Shown here: positions 35,467-43,473 of the stretch, in pieces
Position numbering within the stretch: position 1 is the first letter of the stretch
Layout of the letters: every line of letters begins with the position of its first letter
DNA from: Actinotalea lenta
GTDB lineage: Bacteria > Actinomycetota > Actinomycetes > Actinomycetales > Cellulomonadaceae
Length of the DNA stretch: 64,000 nt
Direction of reading: 5' to 3'
Assembly (NCBI RefSeq): GCF_030586465.1
Contig: NZ_JAUQYP010000002.1
Span: 128,279-192,278, forward strand
Notes under the pieces: generated by a model
What the model was told of the DNA's origin: nothing
The model's database searches: none
Seen by the model: only the letters and a program-made list of their open reading frames with translations
Translations under genes and position numbers: made by a program

Positions 35467-35812
35467 GGACGTCTCCTTCGCCGGTCCTCCCGCCGCGGCG
35501 GGAGGCGCTCGTCCCATGACACCGGACGGACGCACCGAGGAGGGCGTCCACGCTGTCCGGGCTTGTCCGGACATTGGCGTCCCCTGGCCGGGGGACTTGC
35601 CGCACCCTGCCCTGCCGGGGAAGGTGGCCCGCGGACCGGGAGTCGTCCCCGCCCGGATGTGACGGGCATGGGTCCGGCGCGTGGCACCTCCCGCTGACCG
35701 GAGGTGTGATGGGCGAGTCACGACGCGCGGCCCGGGTGGTCGGCGGTGGCCGCGAGCTGGGGGCGCTGCCACCGTCGGGTACCCACCACGGCTCGCGCCG
35801 TAACCTGACACC
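35467..35812. other. 346-bp divergent intergenic region
   Basis: The gap lies between the hypothetical protein and the response regulator. It contains a perfect 20-bp palindrome (35486-35505, CCTCCCGCCG arm), a pair of TGTCCGG repeats around 35557-35574, and the regulator's likely promoter at its right end (TAACCT at 35801-35806). I find no convincing coding sequence. A 38-codon frame from ATG 35709 with GGAGG in front is possible but overlaps the regulator start. Confidence 0.6.
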
Positions 35813-36472
35813 ATGTCCGGTATGAGCAGGGGGTTCCGGGTCGGCGTCGTGGACGACCATCCCGCGATCGCCGCCGGTGTGCCGGTCGGTCTGCGTGACC
35901 ACCTGCCGCTGGACGGCGAGTGTCCGGTCGCTTCGACGGTGCGCGGGCTGCTGGAGACCGCGCACGAGCTGGACGTGGTGCTGCTGGACATCCGGTTGCA
36001 GGACCGCAGCGCGCCGGCCGACAACGTGCGTCGGCTCGTGGCGAGGGGATGGCCGGTGCTGCTGTTCACCCAGGTCCGCCAGCCTGCCGTCGTGGCCGCG
36101 TGCCTGCAGGCCGGCGCCGCCGGCGTGGTGGGCAAGCACGAGGGATGGACGACCTTGGCGGCTGCGGTGCGGACGGTGGCCGGCGGTGAGGACCACGTGA
36201 ACGCCGACTGGGCCGCCGCGCTGCGGGTGCTGGTCGAGGGCAGGGCTCCGGCGCTGGCTCCTCGTGAGGCCCAGGTCGTGAACCTGTACTCGACCGGCCT
36301 CCCGATGAAGTCCGTCGCGCGTCGCCTCGGGGTGGGGGAGGAGACGGCGAAGGAGTACCTCGCACGCGTCAAGCGCAAGTACCTCGAGGCCGGCCGTCCG
36401 GTGCACACCCGGAGCGAGCTCTACCTCCGGGCCCTGGAGGACGGTCTGCTCGACCCTCCGGGCGGCGTCTGA
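35813..36472 (+). CDS. NarL/LuxR-type response regulator
   Basis: A 219-residue two-component regulator. The receiver domain (about 8-125) has the acidic pair in VVDDH (14-15), phospho-acceptor Asp59 in VLLDIRL and conserved Lys108 in VVGKHEG. The LuxR-type helix-turn-helix (about 148-205) reads LAPREAQVVNLYSTGLPMKS then VARRLGVGEETAKEYLARVK. It starts 7 nt after a -10-like TAACCT with no ribosome-binding site, so it may be leaderless. A sensor kinase starts 5 nt after its stop. Confidence 0.93.
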   Translation: MSGMSRGFRVGVVDDHPAIAAGVPVGLRDHLPLDGECPVASTVRGLLETAHELDVVLLDIRLQDRSAPADNVRRLVARGWPVLLFTQVRQPAVVAACLQAGAAGVVGKHEGWTTLAAAVRTVAGGEDHVNADWAAALRVLVEGRAPALAPREAQVVNLYSTGLPMKSVARRLGVGEETAKEYLARVKRKYLEAGRPVHTRSELYLRALEDGLLDPPGGV

Positions 36473-36477
36473 GGACG

Positions 36478-38664
36478 ATGCGCACCGACGAGGTCGTCGT
36501 CCGGGAGACCTTCCACCGGGTGGCGGCCGGCGTGGTCGCCATCAACCTGGTGGTGTCCGCCGTGGACGTGGTGGCGGGACCTGGCGTGTACCGCCCCGGG
36601 TTCGCCCCGGCCGTGCTCGCCGTGCTGGCCCTGCTCGTGGTGTCGACGGTGCACCGTTCCTTCGCCGGGCGCGGCGCCCAGGAACCGCTGCGCGGAGCGG
36701 TGGCTGTGGCCGTACTCGCCCTGGCGCTGCACCCGTGGGCCGTGCTGCGTCCTGTCCCGTACCCCCCGTTGCTGCACGCGCTCGGTGCGGTGATCACGAT
36801 CTCGGCGATCGCGTCCGTGCGGCTCTCGCTCGCGGTCGTCCCGGCCTTCGCCCTCGCGGTCGCAGTCCTTCGGGCGCCGTTCCTGGGGTCGTTCCAGGCG
36901 GCTGCGGAGGCCACCCTGCTGGCGCTCGACGGCCTGGTCGTGACCGCCACGGTGCACGTGCTCGCCCGGGCTGCCCGGTCGGTGCACGAGGCCGTGGGAC
37001 ATGCGTGGGAGCTCGCCGAGGAACGCACCCGGGTCTGGCAGCGCACCCGGACCCGCGAGCAGTGGGACGGCCTGGTGCACGACAAGGTGCTGGGCGCGCT
37101 CGACCTGGCCTCTCGCTCGGTGCACGAGCGCGGTCCGGCGGGCGCCGCCCGCGCGCTCGCGGCCGAGGCGCTGTCCGCGCTGCGCGGCGAAGGCCTGCCT
37201 TCCTCGCCGGCGGTGGAGCGCTGGGCGGCGCACGCGGGTCGGCTGGGGCTGGACGCCCGGTTCCGGGTGCACGGCCGACTCGAGAACGCCGAGGTGCGGG
37301 ACGCCTTCGTCGGGGCCGTCAACGAGGTGCTGTCCAACGTCGAGCGGCACTCCGGGCAGCGGTCGGTCACGGTGTCCGGCTTCCTGCGGGCCGGGAACGC
37401 GCGGATCGTCGTCACGGACCCGGGACGGGGCTTCGACCCGGCATCGGTCGGTCCCGGGGTGGGGCTGCGCACGTCCGTGGCGGCGCGCATCCGGGCGGTG
37501 GGCGGCGACGTCGAGGTGCGGTCCGGGCCCGGTGACGGGACTGCTGTCGTGCTGACCTGGAAGCCGCTCGAGGCTCCCGCCCGGTCGTCCGCGCTCCAGT
37601 GGCAGCTGCGGAGCTTCACCCCGCTCGTCGCCTTGGCGTGGGCCGTCCTCGCGGTCGTGCTGGCGGTCAGCCGCGGTCGATGGGCCACGACGCCCTCGCC
37701 CGTCGCCGCCGCCGCGGTGATCCTCGGCCTCGTCGCCCTCACCGCGGGCGCGACCGCGCTGCCACCCACCCGGCGGCACGGCGCCCTCGTCGCAGCCGGC
37801 GCCCTGGTGGTGGCCCTGACCGGCGCGCTCGACACCGCGCTCGCTGCACCCACGGACTGGAGGTACTGGTACGTCAGCGCCATGACGCCGGCCCTGGCCG
37901 GTGTGGCGTACCGGTTCGGCCACTGGCTGGGACTGTGGACGGCCACGGCGCTGACCGCGGCCGTGATGCTCGTGGACGGTGTGGGGGGACGCCCCTTCTG
38001 GGACGTCCTGACGGGGCCGGCCCCCGTGCTGCTCGCCGTGGTCGTCGCGTCCGAGCTGATCCGCGCGGCGCTCTCCGACGCGTGGACGACGGTCGAGGAA
38101 GCCGGCCGGCAGGCGGCCGAGCTGCGCCTCGCCCTCGCCGCCGAGGCGGAGCGCGAGAGCGAGGCGGAGTCGCGGATCGCGGCGCTCGAGGGCACCGTCG
38201 CTCCGGCCCTCGTCCGCATCGTCTCCGATGAGCCCCTGTCCGCCGCGGACGCCGAGGAGCTCGAGCTGCTGGAGTCCGCCGTCCGTGACCAGCTCGTGGC
38301 CGCCAGGTTGTTCGACGAGGAGCTGGCCGCCGCGGTGCGACGGGCGAGGGGGCGCGGGGTGGACGTCGACGTGGTCGCCGCGGCCGCGCCCGGCAGGCAT
38401 GCGTCGGGCGACTGCGCGGGCTGCCGGCCCGCAGTGCGAGCCCTCCTCGACCACGTGCCCGGCGGGACGCGGGTGCGGATCTCCTGGGCGGGGCCCGACG
38501 TGACGGCAGCGACCGTGACCGCTGTCGGCGCGGGCCTGGCCCCGGCTGCTGCGGCGGTTCGCGCGGCGGGAGCCGGGCAGGGGGGTGCGCTGCAGGTGAG
38601 TGAGGACGAGGACGCCGTGCTCGTCACGTTCCTGCCGCGGGACGTCTCCGAGGAGCCGGGCTGA
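36478..38664 (+). CDS. Membrane sensor kinase with a second, degenerate kinase-like half
   Basis: A 728-residue protein with two similar halves. Half one has about five membrane helices (20-155), a coiled coil, a HisKA_3 helix with the phospho-acceptor His201 (GLVHDKVLGALDLA), and an HATPase domain with N-box NEVLSNVERHS (about 282) and DPGRGFDP. Half two has about five more helices (about 380-530), a coiled coil, and a 130-residue C-terminal region. That region keeps the shape of a dimerisation and ATPase module (VAPALVRIVSDEPLSAADAE, then ARRARGRGVDVDV-like sequence) but lacks an obvious His or N-box. It should phosphorylate the LuxR-type regulator encoded 5 nt upstream. The stimulus is unknown. 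Confidence 0.87.
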   Translation: MRTDEVVVRETFHRVAAGVVAINLVVSAVDVVAGPGVYRPGFAPAVLAVLALLVVSTVHRSFAGRGAQEPLRGAVAVAVLALALHPWAVLRPVPYPPLLHALGAVITISAIASVRLSLAVVPAFALAVAVLRAPFLGSFQAAAEATLLALDGLVVTATVHVLARAARSVHEAVGHAWELAEERTRVWQRTRTREQWDGLVHDKVLGALDLASRSVHERGPAGAARALAAEALSALRGEGLPSSPAVERWAAHAGRLGLDARFRVHGRLENAEVRDAFVGAVNEVLSNVERHSGQRSVTVSGFLRAGNARIVVTDPGRGFDPASVGPGVGLRTSVAARIRAVGGDVEVRSGPGDGTAVVLTWKPLEAPARSSALQWQLRSFTPLVALAWAVLAVVLAVSRGRWATTPSPVAAAAVILGLVALTAGATALPPTRRHGALVAAGALVVALTGALDTALAAPTDWRYWYVSAMTPALAGVAYRFGHWLGLWTATALTAAVMLVDGVGGRPFWDVLTGPAPVLLAVVVASELIRAALSDAWTTVEEAGRQAAELRLALAAEAERESEAESRIAALEGTVAPALVRIVSDEPLSAADAEELELLESAVRDQLVAARLFDEELAAAVRRARGRGVDVDVVAAAAPGRHASGDCAGCRPAVRALLDHVPGGTRVRISWAGPDVTAATVTAVGAGLAPAAAAVRAAGAGQGGALQVSEDEDAVLVTFLPRDVSEEPG

Positions 38665-38680
38665 GAGCCGGGGCGGTTCC

Positions 38681-38696
38681 CCCGCCACGTGGCGGG
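38681..38696. terminator. Palindromic hairpin after the sensor kinase
   Basis: Perfect 16-bp palindrome CCCGCCAC/GTGGCGGG, 16 nt after the kinase stop. A likely end of the regulator-kinase operon, though the loop must open from within the stem. Confidence 0.45.
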
Positions 38697-38728
38697 CGGC
38701 GCCCGGCGTGGTGCGCAACGATGGTGCG

Positions 38729-39682
38729 ATGTCCACCTCACGCCTGGGGATCGGCCTGGCCGCCGTCGGCCGGCCCGCCTACATCACCGGCCACCGGTCC
38801 GCCGACCTCGGCGACGGTCGTACGCCCGAGCAGCTCGAGGCCCGCACGCACGCCCTGCTCGACGCCGCGTACACGTCAGGGATCCGGTACGTGGACGTGG
38901 CTCGGTCCTACGGGCGTGCGGAGGAGTTCGCGGCCCACTGGCTCGACGAGCGTGGGCTCTCGGACGTCGAGGTCGGCTCCAAGTGGGGATACCGGTACGT
39001 CGGCGACTGGGACATGGCGGCCACGGTGCACGAGGTCAAGGACCACTCACTGGCCGCGTTCCGCGAGCAGTGGCCGGCGACCCGTGCACTGCTGGGCCAG
39101 CACCTGGGCAGGTACCTGGTCCACTCGGCGACCCTGGACACGGGTGTGCTCGCGGACGCCGCCCTGCACCGCGAGCTGGCGGCCCTGCGCGAGCGGGGTG
39201 TTCGGGTCGGCATCTCCACGTCCGGCCCCCGGCAGGCAGACGCGGTTCGGGCGGCGCTGGACGTCATGGTGGACGGCGAACCGCTGTTCACCGCGTTCCA
39301 GGTGACCTGGAACCTGCTGGAGCCGAGCGCCGGACGCGCGCTCGCCGAGGCGGCCGACCGGGGAGCCCAGGTCGTGGTCAAGGAGTCGGTCGCCAACGGA
39401 CGGCTCGCCCCGGGGGGCTCCGACGGTACGGCTGGGGTCGACCTCGTCGCCGCGCTCGCGGCCGCCCAGGGCCTGAGCCCCGACCAGCTGGCCGTCGCCG
39501 CGGCGCTGGCGCAGCCGTGGGCCTGGCGTGTGCTGTCCGGCGCGGCCACGCCCGCGCAGCTCGCGTCGCACGTCGCGGCGGCGGACGTCGCCCTCGACCC
39601 CGGCCTGCTCGAGGCGGCCATGGCTGCGGCCGAGGACTCGAGCGCCTACTGGGCGGCGCGCTCGGCCCGTCCCTGGACCTGA
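38729..39682 (+). CDS. Aldo/keto reductase
   Basis: A 317-residue aldo/keto reductase of the actinobacterial group that begins GIGLAAVGRPAYI. The tetrad is mostly visible: Asp and Tyr in YVDVARSYG, Lys in VGSKWGY; the His position reads LVHSATLD. A C-terminal cofactor region resembles VVKESVANGRL and LSGAATPAQL. Cytoplasmic, NAD(P)H-dependent; substrate unknown. It converges with the SipW peptidase gene. ATG 38729 is chosen because it begins the first beta strand; AACGAT lies 6 nt before it. Confidence 0.9.
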   Translation: MSTSRLGIGLAAVGRPAYITGHRSADLGDGRTPEQLEARTHALLDAAYTSGIRYVDVARSYGRAEEFAAHWLDERGLSDVEVGSKWGYRYVGDWDMAATVHEVKDHSLAAFREQWPATRALLGQHLGRYLVHSATLDTGVLADAALHRELAALRERGVRVGISTSGPRQADAVRAALDVMVDGEPLFTAFQVTWNLLEPSAGRALAEAADRGAQVVVKESVANGRLAPGGSDGTAGVDLVAALAAAQGLSPDQLAVAAALAQPWAWRVLSGAATPAQLASHVAAADVALDPGLLEAAMAAAEDSSAYWAARSARPWT

Positions 39683-39722
39683 GCACGCCACCGCGGCGCG
39701 CCACCGCACGTCAGGACGCGGC

Positions 39723-40268
39723 TCAGTGGGCCGGAGCGCTCACGGTCGCCGACGCGGTGCCGGGTGCGGGTCCGTGGGTCCGGTCGCGCCGCGCCGCCGG
39801 CGGCCTGCCCGGCACGTCGGGCGGGAAGAACAGGCCCCACAGCAGCCAGAGCCCGACGAACGCGCTCATCAACGATGCGGCACCCGTGGGCTGCCGGAAG
39901 AAGACCAGCACGTATCCCAGGGCGCCGGTGCCCGCGACGACGCGGCCGAGCACGGCGTGGTGCGGGATCGTCCACGCGTCGGGCTCGGGGTTGGCGTCGC
40001 CCTTCGTGGAGTAGCCCGCGCCGCTGACCGCGTGCACGCGGTGCGTCACCATGCCACCGCCGGCGTGGAACGTGATCACGTCGCCGACCTCCGCATCGTC
40101 GGCAGGACCGTCGACCACGAGGGCTCCCGTCGGGTACGTCGGCGCCATGGACCCGGTGCGGACCGCGTAGAGCCGGTACCCCTCGTGCCAGGCCACCGCG
40201 GCCCCCACTGCCAGGCCCACGACGAGGACGACCAGTGCGCTCACGAGCACACGGCGAACGCGCGTCAT
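39723..40268 (-). CDS. SipW-type signal peptidase I
   Basis: A 181-residue membrane serine protease of the ER/archaeal-like (S26B, SipW) class. Helix 1 (about 7-27) precedes the catalytic Ser40 in RTGSMAPTYP and the catalytic His76 in VTHRVHAV; these replace the Ser-Lys pair of ordinary LepB. GDVITFHAGGGM lies between. A second membrane segment (about 130-150) and a Pro/Arg-rich cytoplasmic tail follow. It should cut the signal peptide of the TasA/camelysin-like protein encoded just upstream. ATG 40268 lies after GGGAGG; a longer frame upstream is not needed. A strong hairpin separates the two genes. Confidence 0.9.
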   Translation of the reverse strand: MTRVRRVLVSALVVLVVGLAVGAAVAWHEGYRLYAVRTGSMAPTYPTGALVVDGPADDAEVGDVITFHAGGGMVTHRVHAVSGAGYSTKGDANPEPDAWTIPHHAVLGRVVAGTGALGYVLVFFRQPTGAASLMSAFVGLWLLWGLFFPPDVPGRPPAARRDRTHGPAPGTASATVSAPAH

Positions 40269-40290
40269 GCCCGCCTCCCGAGGTGTGGTG

Positions 40291-40320
40291 CGGCGGGGTC
40301 CTGCGGGCAGGACCCCGCCG
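40291..40320 (-). terminator. Strong hairpin between the TasA-like and SipW genes
   Basis: CGGCGGGGTCCTG (40291-40303) pairs perfectly with CAGGACCCCGCCG (40308-40320) around the loop CGGG. It sits 11 nt after the exported-protein gene and 22 nt before the peptidase gene, so partial termination would make the substrate more abundant than its peptidase. Confidence 0.75.
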
Positions 40321-40330
40321 CGACGGCCGA

Positions 40331-41020
40331 TCAGTAGTTCTGCGCGTCGGGCCGCACGCCCGCCTGGGTGGCGACGATCTTGTACGGCACGGTCCACTCG
40401 ACCTGGTTCTGCTGGGTCTGCCGACCGGTGAGACCGAACGTGACGTGCACGGTGGCGCCCTGGCCCGTGGTCAGGTTGGAGGACAGCTTGATCGCCGTGG
40501 GCACGCCGCAGTACGGCGGCGTGTCGCTCGGGCTGGTGGCCTGCTGGGCGCTGCCGCCGTGGCCGTTCGCGTCGACAGGACACCCGCCCGACTCGCCGGC
40601 GGGCGCCGAGGCCAGGTTGTAGGACTGGAAGAGCGGCCCGTCGCTGCCGACCGAGACCGCGAAGTGGCCGTAGCGCCCGAGGCCGCCGTCAGGGACCAGC
40701 GCGCCCTCGTCCTTGGGCCCGGTGAAGCCCTGGTAGCCGGCGGTCTCGGGGTCGAAGACGAGCCAGACGTCTGCCGGTCCTGTGGTGTCGACGTGGTAGG
40801 TGACGTCCTGGGTCTTGTCCGTGCCGGGCACCAGGTCGGCGAACGACAGGTTCGTCTCTGTCGTGCTCAGGGTCAGGTGACCCGAGCTCGAGCTGATGGT
40901 GCCGTCGGCGCTGTCCGTGAAGTAGGCGCCGGTCCCGGAGACCGCGAAACCCACCAGAGCGGCCGTGAGGCCGGCCGTTCCGACGAACCCGCCAAGTCGT
41001 AGTGCCGTGAACGTGCTCAC
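40331..41020 (-). CDS. TasA/camelysin-like exported protein with SipW-type signal peptide
   Basis: A 229-residue secreted protein. The N-terminus (about 8-34) is a SipW-dependent signal peptide with the typical cut-site region GTGAYFTDSADG. The mature part is a beta-rich jelly-roll-like domain as in TasA/camelysin (HLTLSTTETNLSFADLVPG, QDVTYHVDTTGPADVWLVFD). One Cys pair (GGCPVDANG and PYCGVPTA) could form a disulfide. It may be a surface or fibre protein. GTG 41020 is chosen for its GGAGGG site; a longer upstream frame is spurious. The next gene downstream is its probable signal peptidase. Confidence 0.85.
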   Translation of the reverse strand: MSTFTALRLGGFVGTAGLTAALVGFAVSGTGAYFTDSADGTISSSSGHLTLSTTETNLSFADLVPGTDKTQDVTYHVDTTGPADVWLVFDPETAGYQGFTGPKDEGALVPDGGLGRYGHFAVSVGSDGPLFQSYNLASAPAGESGGCPVDANGHGGSAQQATSPSDTPPYCGVPTAIKLSSNLTTGQGATVHVTFGLTGRQTQQNQVEWTVPYKIVATQAGVRPDAQNY

Positions 41021-41226
41021 AAGTGTCCCTCCGCGATCCGCATGGGAGCGTCGGTCTCGCCACTGGCTCGTCCCCCGGGATCGGCGACCGGACTCGGCGG
41101 GGGCTTCGTCGCCTCGCTCACGGCCCGTCGGCCGGGCCGCGTTCCGCACCGTATTGGTGGGCGTTTCGACCCGGATAGCACCCATTTGTGGGACATGGGC
41201 CCGCCTGGGTGCCGTGTGGGCAGGAG

Positions 41227-41274
41227 CACGGCACGCGGGGGCGCTCAGGGGGCGTGGCACCCCCGCGTGCCGTG
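41227..41274 (-). terminator. Terminator of the Tm-1/PEP-hydrolase operon
   Basis: CACGGCACGCGGGGG (41227-41241) pairs perfectly with CCCCCGCGTGCCGTG (41260-41274), a 15-bp stem with an 18-nt loop, 2 nt after the stop of the PEP-hydrolase-like gene. This insulates the TasA-like gene further along the same strand. Confidence 0.85.
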
Positions 41275-41276
41275 GG

Positions 41277-42098
41277 TCAGAACGTGATCGCCTTGAAGTC
41301 CTCGGTCTGCTTGCGGATGGCGACCTCGGTGGGCAACCGCTCGATCGACGAGGCGCCGTAGAACCCGACGATCCCCTCCGTGTGGTCGAGGATGTACTGC
41401 GCGTCGGGCGGCTCGGCGATCGGGCCGCCGTGGCACAGGCACAGGATGTCGGGGTTGACCTTCTTCGCCGCGTCGGCGAGCTCCTGGACCTTGGCCGCGG
41501 CCTGCTCGAGGGTGAGCGCGGTCTGGGCACCGATGGTCCCGGCCGTGGTCAGGCCCATGTGCGGCACGAGGATGTCGGCCCCGGCCCTGGCCAGCTCGGC
41601 GGCCTGCTCGGCGTCGAACGCGTACGGCGTGGTGAGCAGGTCCATCTCGTGGGCCATCCGGATCATGTCGATCTCGGGGCCGAAGCCCATCCCGGTCTCC
41701 TCCAGGTTGGCCCGGAAGACCCCGTCGATCAGGCCCACGGTCGGGAAGTTCTGCACGCCCGCGAACCCGGCCTCCTTGACTTCCCGCAGGAACACGGGCA
41801 TCAGCCGGAACGGGTCGGTGCCGTTCACACCCGCGAGCACCGGGGTGTGCTGGACGACCGGCAGCACCTCCCGCGCCATGTCCATGACGATCGCGTTCGC
41901 ATCGCCGTAGGCGAGCAGCCCGGACAGCGACCCGCGGCCGGCCATCCGGAACCGCCCCGAGTTGTAGATCACCAGCAGGTCGATGCCACCGGCCTCGGCC
42001 GACTTCGCGGTGATCCCGGTGCCCGCCCCGCCGCCGATGATCGGCTTGCCGGCCGCCACCTGGGCGCGGAACCGCGCGAGGATCTCTTCCCTGCTCAT
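41277..42098 (-). CDS. Phosphoenolpyruvate-hydrolase-family TIM-barrel protein
   Basis: A 273-residue TIM-barrel protein of the PEP-hydrolase-like family (TIM_br_sig_trns). Signatures are [20 protein letters not shown] near the N-terminus, [19 protein letters not shown], and [18 protein letters not shown] near 225. Members commonly occur beside or fused to Tm-1-like proteins, as here; the physiological reaction is not settled. Its ATG directly follows the TGA of the Tm-1-like gene, so they form one operon. A strong terminator follows. Confidence 0.9.
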   Translation of the reverse strand: MSREEILARFRAQVAAGKPIIGGGAGTGITAKSAEAGGIDLLVIYNSGRFRMAGRGSLSGLLAYGDANAIVMDMAREVLPVVQHTPVLAGVNGTDPFRLMPVFLREVKEAGFAGVQNFPTVGLIDGVFRANLEETGMGFGPEIDMIRMAHEMDLLTTPYAFDAEQAAELARAGADILVPHMGLTTAGTIGAQTALTLEQAAAKVQELADAAKKVNPDILCLCHGGPIAEPPDAQYILDHTEGIVGFYGASSIERLPTEVAIRKQTEDFKAITF

Positions 42099-42099
42099 G

Positions 42100-43329
42100 T
42101 CAGCTCTCCTTCTGGATGTGGTGGTCGAGGGCCTCGGCCATCGCTGCCCCGAAGCCCTGGTCGTTGATCGCCTGGTCCAGCTCGTGCACCGTCACGGCGC
42201 TGCCGGCCAGGCCTTCGCGCAGCGCGGCGAACAGCGCCGCATCCGCGTCGGCGTCCCGGAACGGGGCGCCGTCCACGTCGATCGCGCTCACCCCGCGCAG
42301 CGGCACGAACAGCTCCGTCGGACCCGTCGCGGCGGCGAGCTTGCGCGCGATGCGGCGTCCCAGCTCGGCCATCTCCTGCGTCGTGGTGCGCATCAGCGTG
42401 ACCGTGGGGTTGTGCACGAACAGGTTCCGGCTCTCGAACTGCGGCGGCACGGTGTCGCGCGGGCCGAAGTTCACCATGTCGAGCGCACCGAGACTCACCA
42501 CCTGGGGCAGGCCGAGCGCCCCGGCGATCTCCAGCCGGTCGGGCCCGGCGGACAGCACGCCGCCCACCAGGTCGTCGCACAGCTCCGTGGTGGTCAGGTC
42601 GCAGACGCCGGCGAGCATGCCGGAGGCGACCAGCTTCTCCATCGCGCGTCCGCCGGTGCCCGTGGCGTGGAACACCAGGACCTCGTAGCCCAGGTCGGTG
42701 AGGCGCTCGCGGGCCTCGTTGGCGGCCGGCGTGGTGACGCCGAACATCGTCAGGCCGATGAGGGGCTTGTGCTCGGCAGCGCCGCCCGCCGCGGCGCGGG
42801 CCTCGTAGGCCTTGGCCATCCCGGCGGCGGCCGCCGCCGCGTTGCCCAGCACGGCCTCGGAGACGGAGTTGATGCCGGCCACGTCGACCACGGAGTACAT
42901 CAGCGTCGCGTCGACCTCGCCGACGTACGGCTTGACGTCCCCGCTGGCCATCGTGGAGACCAGCACCTTGGGCACGCCGATCGGCAGGGCCTGCATCGCG
43001 GGCGCGGCGACGGACGAGCCGCCCGACCCGCCCACGGCGAGCATGCCGTGCACGCGGCCCTCGTCGAACAGGCGGCGGATCACCACTGCGGCGCCCGAGC
43101 CCATCACCGCCATCATCTCGCCGCGGTCGCGCCGCTCCCGCAGGGCGCCGGCGTCCGCGCCCGCGGCTGCGATGACCGCGTCGGAGGAGACGTCCGCCAT
43201 GGGGCTCGTGGAGAACGAGCCGACGTCCACGGCCAGCACGTCCACGCCGTTCTCGACGAGCCGGTCCTTGAGCCAGCCGTACTCGACACCCTTGGTGTCG
43301 AGCGTGCCGAGGAGAGCCACTGTCGCCAT
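42100..43329 (-). CDS. Tm-1-like ATP-binding protein (UPF0261)
   Basis: A 409-residue UPF0261/Tm-1-like protein. The N-terminal domain (1-180) begins [20 protein letters not shown] and holds the nucleotide-binding [11 protein letters not shown]. The C-terminal domain includes [19 protein letters not shown] and [14 protein letters not shown]. It is named after the tomato Tm-1 inhibitor of tobamovirus RNA replication; the bacterial role is unknown. The frame is open upstream, but this ATG starts the conserved strand. First gene of a two-gene operon with the PEP-hydrolase-like protein, divergent from a MocR regulator that may control it. Confidence 0.9.
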   Translation of the reverse strand: MATVALLGTLDTKGVEYGWLKDRLVENGVDVLAVDVGSFSTSPMADVSSDAVIAAAGADAGALRERRDRGEMMAVMGSGAAVVIRRLFDEGRVHGMLAVGGSGGSSVAAPAMQALPIGVPKVLVSTMASGDVKPYVGEVDATLMYSVVDVAGINSVSEAVLGNAAAAAAGMAKAYEARAAAGGAAEHKPLIGLTMFGVTTPAANEARERLTDLGYEVLVFHATGTGGRAMEKLVASGMLAGVCDLTTTELCDDLVGGVLSAGPDRLEIAGALGLPQVVSLGALDMVNFGPRDTVPPQFESRNLFVHNPTVTLMRTTTQEMAELGRRIARKLAAATGPTELFVPLRGVSAIDVDGAPFRDADADAALFAALREGLAGSAVTVHELDQAINDQGFGAAMAEALDHHIQKES

Positions 43330-43473
43330 CGACCTCACCCTTGTCTGGTCGCGCCTCGCCCCCGAGCGGGGGCCCGGATGCTTCGACGTTAGGCGCGCGC
43401 CCCGGGACCCGTCTGTGCCAATCCGGGCCGGGTGGCCCTTCTCCGGGGCCGGTTGCGCTGACATGGTGAGACC

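Noticed and set aside
35709-35825. A 38-codon frame with GGAGG 4 nt before its ATG, ahead of the LuxR regulator
   Set aside because: The translation is Arg/Gly-rich like other shadow frames and it overlaps the regulator's start in a different frame. It could be a leader peptide, but nothing beyond the ribosome-binding site supports it.
41021-41226. Possible cyclic-di-GMP or other riboswitch in front of the TasA-like gene
   Set aside because: Read on the minus strand, short pieces (GACGAAGCC, GGTCGCCGA) recall the GEMM-I consensus, but the GGGACGCAAAGCC core, the second stem and the proper spacing are missing. An Infernal search with RF01051 would settle it.
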